DNA of 64,000 bases from Patagioenas fasciata (taxonomy: Eukaryota > Chordata > Aves > Columbiformes > Columbidae). This document shows, one piece after another, positions 10,433 to 20,185 of this stretch (position 1 is its first letter; the number at the start of each line of letters is the position of its first letter). A model generated the notes under the pieces. It was not told the DNA's origin. It did no database searches and saw only the letters and a program-made list of their open reading frames with translations. Location: positions 60,726,501 through 60,790,500 of the forward strand of contig NC_092520.1 of the NCBI RefSeq assembly GCF_037038585.1. Direction: 5' to 3'. A program made the position numbers and the translations under genes.

Positions 10433-13400
10433 CTATGTATGAAAATGGTAGAATTTAGGCCAGCATATTTTGTAGTCATAAAAGCAATTTACAAGTCCGT
10501 ATTAACTTCCAAACAGGTCCAATCCTGCACAGGTATGTAAGCAGTTCTACCTGAGCTAGACACCATAGCTGGTTTCAGTGAAACTATTTATAAAATGGTT
10601 ATTTGAATTGAGTTCAGAAGAAACACTGAAAATTTTCTACAGCTAATGTACCAAAATCTTGAGTGCTTACATGCAATGTTTTTCAGCATTGCTTTGCAAA
10701 CAACGCATTACATTTCAATTAGGGAAGTTGGTGCATATCCAGAGAAATCCCCCTGACACCTGTCACATGTCAGATGAAGGCACAATAAAAGGAAGTAACA
10801 GACCTTCAGAGGTCTCCCGGCTCTCATCTAAAACCCATTTAAAAGCCCCTCTTAACTGAAAGCTATCTTTACTTGATTTGTAACAAGTCAATCCTTGCAC
10901 TGACTTATGGTTCTTACATCTCTTCCAAAGGTCTTCTAAAGGTGCTTATTTTGTTCATTACATCAGTTAATATTTTGAATTTTCTATTTGTCCTGTTTCC
11001 ACCCCGTGAGGTTGGGAAAGGGTAAAACAGAAAGAGATCTAAAGCAGATGTAGTTCAAGCAAACATTTTAAAGCATCATCATCTTTACCTGAGAAAGGTG
11101 TAACTACTTGGGTAATTGAAACCAATAGAGTTCAATCAGGATTTAGAAGCATCTTAGTTTGGCTTACCATTAATTGATTAGAATCAGTTAAATCATACTG
11201 AATGTTCTCATGAAGCAGCCACCTGCTTAAATAGGCACGGAGACCAACACAAACTAGTATTTCATAACTTAAGACATCTTAAGCTTATGCTGAAAAGTCC
11301 CTTTCAGCACTTGTACATCAACATTATACTAGTCTTCTATCCAGTTTGTACTTGTCCTGCTCAACAAAACAGAATTAGTCATTTCTGTTCTAGAAGCTGA
11401 ACATCTGTAAACAGTTCAACATTACCTGGGAGATATAGACAAAATATACTTTTTGAATTCTGAAGGCAGCTATCTTCCTCTAAATTAACTGCATAATTTT
11501 CTCAGATGAGTGTTACTGCTAAGGATCTGGTTTCTTATGCTCAAGGGAAGGACAGCAACATTATTGACATAACCAGCAACAGAGAAGATGAACTCCAGAA
11601 AGGGCTGATTTGTTTATTTTTGTGTTGCAAATCAGGCAGAGGGATCTGTGTTCCCCTACAGAATGGTTAACTGCATCTTCACATACCAGTTTAGCTTGTG
11701 CTTCTGCAATTTTTCGATTATTCTCTTCTAGTATTCGCTCTAGTTCCTCACGCTTTGCACGCTCTTCTTCCTAAAGGGGAGGACAGGGTAAGATGTTAGT
11801 AAAGTAAAATATTAATTTCTGCATGTTCACTAATCTTTCTCAGAATTCTTCTGTGAACTGACTTAAAGTGGCAGCTTTACAGCCACCTATTTTGTCTCAC
11901 AACGGTAAACTGTGCAGCCACTAAAACTGGTTTCTAGTACTCAATTTATATCACCCCGCCCAGTCCAAACAGCAACCAACTAAACCCTCCCTAATCATAG
12001 AATCCTGACAATTTATTACTAGAATTTTAACATCACACAAATCAACAAGGACAACTACAAAAACTGGATAGTATTTACCAAATTAAAAAGTAATATAGAA
12101 AATATAAATAAAGTGAATAGTTTGTCTCACCAATTAAGTATACCTACGTATTCTTTACCTATACTCCTTTAATCAGCATTAAAAGTTGAATATTTACTGT
12201 CTTGTCCAGTGTCCTGCAGAGTGTGCTCCTCGGCTGCCATACGCGCCAGCTTCCTCTTTAAAATGATTTGTACTGTTAGCTTGGCAATACCTGCATCAGC
12301 AGCTCAACCATTTATAAAGAAACAACATACAAGGAAGGCTGAGCTGAGGAATGCAGATGTTTATGATAAGAAGGAACAAAAATATGTAAATCATTCCTAA
12401 GGCAAACAATTAATAAGAAAAATACATTTACTGTTAGTGAAAAATACAAATGGCAATCCATACTTCATGGAGCTATGGGCTTCTTTCATGGGGAGAATGG
12501 ACTTAACATTCAGTATTCTGACAATTTTAAGACAGCTGAAACTGTCATTTGCAGTCTGAACTTGGAATTCAGGAGTCCAGGGAAGACAAGATCAGGAAAT
12601 AAAGCCTTGTAATTGTTGTTTTCTTGGTGAAATTTATGGAATTCTTTTATGCAACTCATAAATATGAAGACTGCGTGAAAGTTTTTGAGGTGTTTCAGTT
12701 CACGTAATATATATCCGGATTATTTTAATATTTGGAAGATTTAAAGTTAGCCAGAGGTTTGTGTCTGTGCAAGAAAAAAAAGTTAATATGAACAAAGCAA
12801 GCATACGAAGAGAAAACTTCTTACTATGACTAGTAACCAGCTACTAGCTAGCACACTTCACTCCAGGCATGGAAGTTTATTATGCGTTACAAACAACTGA
12901 TGGGAATTCTCCACACCACATCAACAATAGCAAAAATACTTATAAAAAACCCAAAAAGGCATCCATCTGAACAAATTAAAACCTCTATACATGAAGTATT
13001 TGCTCACTACAAACATCTAAATTCAACTTAAACTCTTACTAAGGTTTGAATTTGCAAAACAAGTGTAATATTCTTCATATTTGTTTCAAGTCAGCGTTCC
13101 AGGTTTTTGTTTGTTTTTTAATCTAAAGATAATATGGTACAGAAAAGCCATGCTTAGTATGGAGGGGAAAGCTTCATTGCTGTTGTCTTCCCTTTTGTAA
13201 GCCAATCAAAACATTAATTTCAAACAAACTGTGCAGAAAGTACAAAGTGAAAAAAGCATTTGAGACTTAGGATTATTTAGCACAATTTTCCTTTACAGTT
13301 TAAAAGTTTGTCCTGAAATTTCTGGATCCTGGAATGATTGGTGCAGGCAGGCATCAAAGCCTTTAGTAGCAAATTACTGTCTCACAGAAAGACATTTTCA

Positions 13401-16400
13401 GCTTCTGCTCCAGCTGCTGATTTAAAAAAAGAAAAAATACACAAAACACAAAAACCCAAGTCACATGTTCAGCTTGACTTCAGACAAGGGCAACCTGCTC
13501 TTTTATAACTTCTAGGGAAAAAAAAAAAAAGGAGTTGTTAGTAGTTATTAAAAATGGATATAATGATTTGGACATAGATCCTTCATGAAGACGTGGGTGG
13601 GCTTATACTCGAAGTCCCAGAATTGGTCCAACGTACGCTCAAGGAAAACGTTCATTTTAAATGAAGAGTAAGAAACCTATTTGTTAAAGACAGGTACTGC
13701 AGCTCACTGCTGGACCCTGCTTTTTGCCTGACTGAAGGCAAAAGCCTCTTACAGTCTAGGTAAACAAAATGAAACAAATGAAGGATACATAATTACAGAT
13801 TCTCAATACCCTTCCCCAAAAATGAAAGGACCGCTGATAAATCCTGCAGCCATGGCAAAAGTTTCAAACAATTCTGAAATATGTAGGTCAGTTCCATTAA
13901 AAATCAACTATCCTTGTTCAGGTTTTAGGAGAATAACTGTTTAAGTATCAGTGAGCTCCTCTGAATAGGCTAGAAATTAAGTTTCGCAGCAATGCAAGCT
14001 TATACGAGAAGGGAATTAGATTTGCTGTATTCCATCTCTTTCTGAACCGAACAGGAGGCACAAACCGACACTGAAAGTTTTGCCATGGACTGTCTCTACT
14101 TTCCAAACGACCGAGCGTTACCTCTCTGGCTTTTTGTGCTGCAAGTTCAGCTTGTCGCTGTCGCTCGAGTTCTTCGAGCAACTGTTTTTCCATGATGCGC
14201 TTAGCCTCCTCCACCCTGCGGAGAACCTCTCGCTCAATCTCATCCTTCCTTTTCTCCAACTCTTCTTCTACACGTTTAGCCACAAGCTCTTCCACTCTTC
14301 GAGCAGTTTCTTCCTCTATGAGTTTCTCTTCAATTTCTTGTTGACGACTACAAAATGCAAACATGAGGATTAGCTTTTTAATCCATAAAGAATGGTTACA
14401 CTGAAACAAACTCTTTCAAATACACAGCATCACCACCCTACTTTTAAACCGCTTGTTCACAGTTTTATATGTTATACACACAGATTATATATTTAAAGAA
14501 TGTTTTGCCCTACATTTAAGGAAAATGAATATTCAGGCATGCAGTGTTCCTGTCACAGGGAACCCATTCAGACCATACCATAGTTGGTATCTCTTCATAT
14601 CTTGAGACACTAAGCTTAAGCAAATAGCTTATCATACTACTACTGCTACCCCACCCAACTTTCATCATCCTTCATATTCTTCAGGAATTTAAATGGTCTC
14701 AATTTTAAGCCACATGTAGCAATAATATCTTGTAAAATCTTGTCTTAAAGCCACAACCTCAGAGGCACCAAACTAACCTCTAATAACAAAAACAGAAGAC
14801 AGAAGCAATTAAACTTGTAATTTGAATATTTTCACAAGAATTACAGGTGTTGCATCTGTAATCTAGTTATCAAATAATTTATCTTATCAAATTGCAAATA
14901 CCTCAGGTCTTCTTAACCTCTTTATTGCAGCACTCTGTTTCTACTGTAATTATCCAAAGTAAAATATACCAGTACCAAGCGCTAAGTAAATCCTTGCAAA
15001 CTTTAGAGTTTTCCATGTTCTTAATTTTGGAAGTGTTTTCAAATGTCTTTGTGTCCTTATTTTTGTTTAGCAGCAGCAACATCACTTAGCCTTATCACTG
15101 CTGTAAGTTTTCCTTAAAAATGATACAAAAATATTAGGTCAATGTGAAGGTTTATTACCAAATGCAGAAAAAAAATCTTCCAGAAATCAATTACTATTAC
15201 TATGGCAATTAGGTAACCAAAGACCAACAAAATTGAATACTGTATAATTATGTTTCACGTAGTACATATACTACTATTTATTTATTTAGAACTATTATGA
15301 GTTTTGAGAAGGCTGTTCTTTTTAACCTTGAAACTGAACTTCCAATTTAAGTATTCCACGAAGTACAAACAATCTTATAAGCTTATCTTCTGGCCTGTCA
15401 GCAGCAGAAATCCATGATTTAGAGTAACAACTACTGTTGTAATATCCTAATATCCTGTCACTTTCACAGAATGTTTGCATTTTCCTATCTTATTTGTATT
15501 AAGAGACATAAACCCAACCTATTGGAAGAAAAGAAAAAAAAAAAAGCTACAGGACCTACTAAGTTACAGTGTACAATTTGCAAACACACCACAGGAGATA
15601 CTGAAGTATGGGTTACTGGGGTGAAAAGCTCCCAATTTCCCCTGTTCATGTATCTTATTTTCAAAAGTCTGCCAAAACAGAAGGGTAGTCCATCTCCTTC
15701 AGTAAAAAGTTTTAGAACCCTCAAACATGCAGCCCAGAAGACAAATTTTATTCTTAAGTTCCTCAAGAGATAGCAAACTTATCTGGTGGTACATTAGGCC
15801 AGCACTCACTTCTCCTGAAGTGATACAAAATACCTTGTAGTGATTTTTTTCAGAAAAAATAAGAAAAACTAGACCACCAGCACAATCTAGAAAAATGCAC
15901 CAACCTCCTTCTGTTAGTGTCTCTGCCAAGCCACTACCTGCAATCCTTTTTAGACAAGTTTTTATATATGCTTTATATACTAAATACCCTTTTAACTTTA
16001 AAGGTTTTTCTTCCCTCTTATGAGTAGTCAGCAGTAAGTACCCTCACTGTCCTGTACTGAATCAGCTTGGCATACATAAGAGGCTGCTCTACAGAAACCA
16101 TTCTTCAGAAAGCCTGTAATCACATGTTTTATTCAACTGTTTTAGCTTTACATTTAACATCAGGGAAATCTAGAATAAAGATTAGCTAATTGAATAACAT
16201 AGTACATAGTTATCAAAAAAAAAAAAAAAAAAAAAAAAACACCAAAACCAAAAAAACAACCCTGACACTCATATCTGAAATAAGTTTTAAAATATCCTCA
16301 GCAATTGATGATGTACTCAAATTAAGCACTGTGCCTGCACACGTTTAATTCTTCTTACCCAAACAAATTTCATTTAAATTTAATTAAACCAAACATATGT

Positions 16401-18646
16401 ATCTTTTCATATTCATAGGCAATAACAAAATTACAAATATATAATAATATATATAATGGGTTTGAGTTTATCAAGAAAATCAAATTCTAAACACAGATAG
16501 AAATCTCACTGATTTATTCTGTAGTTTATACCAACTATTTTTTTTAATTGCATGAACTTACAATAGTTCGTACACAGGTGCAAGTTTATAATCATGACCT
16601 ACTGGGCCATGACTCCAGAGTGAGATAAGTCATTAATGTAAAAGTATTCTACTACATTTCATTTACTTCTTAAAGACTTGTTTAAAAAAAAAATCTGCAG
16701 CTAAGAAACTGCTTACATTTCAGCAGATTTCTGAAGGGAAAAAAAAATCATATTTGCAACACCTTTACAGAAAACTAGCATTATAGGAAAATGCATAAGT
16801 TAGGCTACATATTAAGATTTGAACAGACGAGAAGAAAATCACTTCCAATATATGAACTGTCCTCTAGTTAATTCAGTCAGCAAGAGTATACGCTAACATA
16901 TATAACACAATATACAGATGACTTACTAATGTAGCATAATTTTCTACTCTAACATTGTATTGCCTTTTTTTAAAAAATTTAAAGTGGAAGTATCAAATTC
17001 TATACCAGATCTTTTCCAATACTGTTTCTCTGAGTTTACTATTCTGTAGCCAATATCACTCAAATGTCATATTCCTCCTACACAGACTTCTTAAGCATTT
17101 TAATATTTCAAAGCTAACTTACATAGAAAGCTTGCTCACATATGAACTAAAACAGTTTCAGAATACTAAGATAAACTATTTACTATATTCTCAAATTGTT
17201 AACCACATTACAATTCTTCATCACAGATATGCATGGAATATTTTTATTAATTGAGGTACTGAATAAAATTAGAAGTCACAAAATTAGGACCAAGACCCAA
17301 AAAGCCTTCCACATTTTCATGTGTGTTTGTGTTACTATGCAAGTTTTTTATGACCTCGCTGTCAAATTCTGAAGTTGGCAAAGGAGATTACTGATAAACG
17401 AAAATGGAAGTGGTAATTTGGGGTGATCACACCTTCTGAACTACAATTAATATTGCATTAGAACAAGATCGCTAAAATAAAATTCAAAGCTCCACCTGAG
17501 AATTCACAGAACTCTTTGGCTCCACACTTACAAACAAGAGCTATTTCTGGATTCAGTGCTCCAGAGAGCAAGGGTAACATTCAAAGAACAAGAATCACTT
17601 CATCGTGACCGTTAAATCCATTGTTACCTTCACTGCACAAAGGTCTGTTTCATAACTTAACGATATTGCTAAACATTTTAATGCACATCCAACGTTCATT
17701 AAAATAGAATGTATCTATCTCTGTAGATTTTATAAATAATCACATCCCCCACCATGAAAACTGAAACGGGGTTTCAAATTAAACAAGTCACCGTATCTCA
17801 CCGTCCAGTTTGATAAGAAAACTTTTAAAAAGACCCACATCAGCGTTAATATAAACGTTGCATAGTAATTCTTAAAACACCAAGTCGACGAACTCCGGAT
17901 GCCTCGGGGCTCGACGCGCAAGGAGCCCCACGCCGGGAAGGGGAGGGGCGGGCTATGCGGCAGCGCAACACAAAGCAGCCGAGGCCTCGGTGGCAGGGAG
18001 CAGTCGAGGAGCGGGGCAGGGGAGAAACAGCCCACCGAGTAGCGTCGAAGGCCGGCTGGGAGTTCGCACCCCAATAGTGGGCGGCTTCTAACGCACCAGA
18101 GGGAGTCGGGTTTTAGGAAAGAGAAGGAAGGCGGGAAAACAGGCCTCAGCGAGGGCCTAAAAGCCTTTACCCCCACCCCCCCAACACCCCGTCGCAAGCG
18201 GCCCTAGTTTGGAGGAGGAAGGCGCGGAGAGAAAAGCACCCGGACACAGAAACCCCCTTTTCGTCCCCCTTCCCCCCGCCCAGGCCCGGGGCTCACATTT
18301 TCCGCTGCCGCTCGAACTCCGCTTTTTTCTCCTCCTCCTCCCGCTTCTGCTTCTCGTCTAGGCTGCTGCGCTTGCTCACCGTGCGCCCGAAGATATCGAT
18401 GCGGTCGGGAGGGGAGGAGGCGCGATCCCGATCCCGGTCGCGGCGGGAGGAGGGGGCCGTGTTGGAGCGGGAGCGGGACCGGGACTCGCGGCGCCGGTTC
18501 CGCTTACTATCCCGGGACTTGGAGCGCTTCCGCGCCCGCTCCTTCTCCCGGGAGCGGGACCGCGATCGGCTCCGGTTCTTCTTGTTGTGCTTGGAGCTCT
18601 TGGTGTGCTTGGAGCGGGACGAGCTCCGGCTGCGGGACCGACCCAT
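10268..18646 (-). CDS. ARGLU1: ARGLU1, arginine and glutamate rich protein 1 (complete, 4 coding exons)
   Basis: ARGLU1 is a nuclear protein that works in pre-mRNA splicing and as a coactivator with Mediator subunit MED1 and nuclear receptors. Coding exons 18646-18297, 14347-14122, 11770-11687 and 10432-10268 total 825 nt, giving 274 residues plus stop, one more than the 273 I recall for human. Residues 1 to about 75 are RS/SR-rich and basic, like SR-protein tails. The conserved [19 protein letters not shown] segment follows near residue 78. From about 97 to 255 the chain is an unbroken Glu/Arg/Lys/Gln-rich helix expected to form a coiled coil, and the end is a basic [16 protein letters not shown] tail. 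All junctions are GT/AG and keep frame. The start ATG has G at -3 and +4. Tail and linker are near identical to mammals by memory. Its own intron 2 is a known autoregulatory element. Confidence 0.97.
10433..11686 (-). other. ARGLU1: ARGLU1 intron 3
   Basis: 1254 bp GT/AG intron (donor GTATGT, acceptor CATAG). No nested gene or recognisable repeat. Confidence 0.9.
11687..11770 (-). CDS. ARGLU1: ARGLU1 coding exon 3
   Basis: 84 nt, phase 0 to phase 0, encoding residues 193-220, starting [18 protein letters not shown] and ending EAQAKL. The acceptor is CCCCTTTAG and the donor CTG|GTATGT. It is too short to stand out as an open frame and was found by matching the known ARGLU1 continuation. Confidence 0.95.
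11771..14121 (-). other. ARGLU1: ARGLU1 intron 2 (regulated, retained or poison-exon intron)
   Basis: 2351 bp intron. In mammals the homologous intron is known to contain an ultraconserved element, to be retained in a nuclear-detained isoform, and to overlap an alternative exon that triggers nonsense-mediated decay. Here the exon 2 frame runs 57 codons into the intron (14121-13948). A strong acceptor (T13 then CCCTAG) ends at 13512, a second lies at 13417, and a possible GTAATT donor lies at 13377. The conserved role is inferred from the ortholog. I cannot measure conservation here. Confidence 0.75.
13378..13511 (-). other. ARGLU1: Candidate ARGLU1 poison exon
   Basis: A 134-nt segment with an excellent acceptor (CTCC, T13, CCCTAG) and a possible donor ACA|GTAATT. 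Joined to exon 2 in phase 0 it would read AAG TTA TAA, stopping at the third codon. An internal alternative acceptor (TAAATCAG at 13417) would leave a 39-nt in-frame exon, 13416-13378. Which, if any, is used must come from RNA data. Confidence 0.4.
14122..14347 (-). CDS. ARGLU1: ARGLU1 coding exon 2 (coiled coil)
   Basis: The acceptor is TTTGCATTTTGTAG, and the first base completes Ile117. It encodes residues 118-192, beginning [20 protein letters not shown] and ending [10 protein letters not shown], all charged helical sequence. The exon is 226 nt and ends in phase 0 at GAG|GTAACG. Reading continues open past this donor for 57 codons, which matters for intron retention. Confidence 0.97.
14348..18296 (-). 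other. ARGLU1: ARGLU1 intron 1
   Basis: 3949 bp GT/AG intron (donor GTGAGC). The first 400 bp after the donor are CpG-rich promoter island, and the rest is AT-rich. A poly-A tract lies at about 16215-16239. I see no recognisable transposon or RNA gene. Confidence 0.9.
18297..18646 (-). CDS. ARGLU1: ARGLU1 coding exon 1 (RS-rich domain)
   Basis: Encodes residues 1-116 and the first two bases of Ile117. It begins [20 protein letters not shown], then further RS/RE dipeptides, then the [20 protein letters not shown] linker. The donor is AAAAT|GTGAGC. Reading through it gives a stop at once, which supports the splice. The opposite strand is open here only because RS codons reverse into Arg/Leu/Ser codons. 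Confidence 0.97.
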
Positions 18647-18854
18647 CCCAGCAGAGCAGAGGAGAGGAGAGGCCGCGCCGGCAACCGCCCGACCACCCCC
18701 GCCCCCTTCGCTAGCGGCGCCTGAGAGAGGTGCGAGGAGGCTCTGCGCGCATCAGCACCGCCCGCCCGGGCCCCTCGTCCTCTCCCTTTCCGCCGCTTTG
18801 CGCTGCGAGGAGACGGAGCAGGCCCCGAAAGCAGGAGCAAGTCCGGACGCAGGC

Positions 18855-18865
18855 AAGATGGCGGC
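18855..18865 (+). promoter_or_regulatory. YY1 motif
   Basis: AAGATGGCGGC is an exact match to the YY1 core found just downstream of many housekeeping transcription starts. It lies 209 bp upstream of the ARGLU1 ATG and is oriented toward the plus strand, so it may serve either ARGLU1 or a divergent transcript. Confidence 0.6.
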
Positions 18866-18895
18866 CCTGGCAGAGCGGTGACTCTCCTCTTCCGC

Positions 18896-18912
18896 CCCAC
18901 AATGCACTGCGC
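18896..18912 (+). promoter_or_regulatory. ZNF143/THAP11-like site
   Basis: CCCACAATGCACTGCGC resembles the CCCAnAATGCAnnGCG half of the ZNF143 (SBS2/THAP11) element common in bidirectional housekeeping promoters. Match judged by eye. Confidence 0.5.
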
Positions 18913-19003
18913 CCGCGTCCGAGCCGTTTGCTTCCCCCTCCCCCGCTACTGGCACCTTCGGCTTCGCGCCGGAGGCGCACGAAAGGGCTCGGTAATATTC
19001 GGC

Positions 19004-19013
19004 AGCCAATAGC
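19004..19013 (+). promoter_or_regulatory. NF-Y CCAAT box
   Basis: GCCAATAGCA has the preferred NF-Y flank. It lies about 100 bp from the ZNF143-like and 140 bp from the YY1 motif, within the ARGLU1 island. Confidence 0.5.
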
Positions 19014-19135
19014 AAGCGTCGCTCGGATAGGAAACCCCATCAGGCAGCGCTTGTATTCCGCGCATGTACGCAGAAGTTACCGCTGCGGCTGGCCGTTTGG
19101 GGTGGTTGTTTGTCGTTGGGGAGGTTGAGGGGACC

Positions 19136-19177
19136 GGGTTAGGCTTTCGGGAGTCAGGGTTAGGCTTTTAGGGGTCA
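19136..19177 (+). repeat. Two-copy 21-bp tandem repeat
   Basis: Two adjacent 21-bp units each starting GGGTTAGGCTTT, agreeing at 18 of 21 positions. Located in the island upstream of ARGLU1. Confidence 0.8.
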
Positions 19178-19600
19178 ACCGGTGGTCTGGAAGCTGCCGC
19201 GCTCGGCGATGTGCCCAGCAGTGGTGCTGGACTTGCCGTAGGCCCGTTTGCCGTTAGTGCGGTGGAGCCGGTCGTGCTTCGGCCCAACCGCGGTGAGGGC
19301 GGCGTTTTAAAGGGCCCTGGGGGGCGTGTGTGGAGGGTGTGGAGAGCGGCTTCAGAGGGAAAGGTTAGAGGGACTTCGGGGATTTGGAGGTTTTTCCAGG
19401 CCAGGACGCCGTCTCGGGAAGTGGCCAACAACGGGAAAGGTGTAAGGGCCAGGCCAGTGGGTGCTATGCCGCCTGTGGGTGTTTCCCCGGTCTCCCAGGG
19501 CAACAAGGTCCCCCTCGGCTGGTTTCCCTGCGATGAACTTCCCGGGGGGCTGCAGCTTGCTGAGCAACCCTGAGTCCAGGGCCGTGGTGCTCCACGAAAG

Positions 19601-19896
19601 AGGAATCACCATATGTTTCTTAAATTTATTTGATGCTTTTTTTCAAGCTTTGATTATGTTCTCATTTAAATTTCCCAATAAATTTTGAAAATTGTTTCTG
19701 AGTCCTCTGTTGCTAATGTCACACAATAAATGGCTGCTTTGACAGTACTTAGGGTGAGTTTACCTGTACACATTATTGTCCATCTTTAACAATAGGTATG
19801 TAGGCAAAGGAAGCAATTTCAGGTCAGAACAAGAGTATGAACTAGTGGTTCAGTAAGCACCCATGCATGAGGTTTTTATCCTAGTTCTGCTGTGTA
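19601..19896. other. Short AT-rich stretch upstream of ARGLU1
   Basis: The GC-rich island ends near 19600. Plus-strand AATAAA hexamers occur at 19678-19683 and about 19726, which could end a short divergent noncoding transcript, but no exon or splice signal can be defended. Confidence 0.35.
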
Positions 19897-20185
19897 ATCA
19901 CAGAATCAACTGGGTTGGAAAAGACCTCAGAGATGATCAAGTCCAGCCCTTGGTCCAACTTCAGTCCATTTACTAGATCATGGCACTAAGTGCCATGTCC
20001 AATCTCAGTTTAAAAACCTCCAGGGAAGGTGAGTCCACCACCTCCCTGGGCAGGCCATTCCAATACCTGACCATTCTCTCTGTAAATAATTTCTTTCTAA
20101 TATCCAGCCCAAATTTCCCCTGACAGAGTTTAAGCCATCGCCCCCTTGTCCTATCGCTAACTGCCTGGGAGAAGAGACCAACCGT
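19897..20185 (-). mobile_element. CR1 LINE, 3' end, 5'-truncated
   Basis: The plus strand begins AATCACAGAATCAACTGGGT, then the diagnostic GGTTGGAAAAGACCTC and GTCCACCACCTCCCTGGGCA. This is the antisense of the CR1 3' UTR seen throughout bird genomes. The element therefore points to the minus strand, with its 3' end at 19897 and truncation near 20185. Confidence 0.9.

Larger units (their letters stand above)
17880..19600. promoter_or_regulatory. ARGLU1: ARGLU1 CpG-island promoter region
   Basis: GC- and CpG-rich DNA spanning the first exon and about 900 bp upstream of the start codon. It carries motifs typical of TATA-less housekeeping promoters (YY1, ZNF143/THAP11-like, CCAAT). There is no TATA box at a sensible distance. 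The ARGLU1 transcription start probably lies between 18660 and about 18900, but it is not fixed by sequence. Confidence 0.75.

Noticed and set aside
18372-18900. Long open frames overlapping ARGLU1 exon 1 in other frames (plus 18372-18881, minus 18376-18900)
   Set aside because: Shadows of RS-repeat codons and GC-rich 5' sequence. Only the ARGLU1 frame has a known protein and splice junctions.
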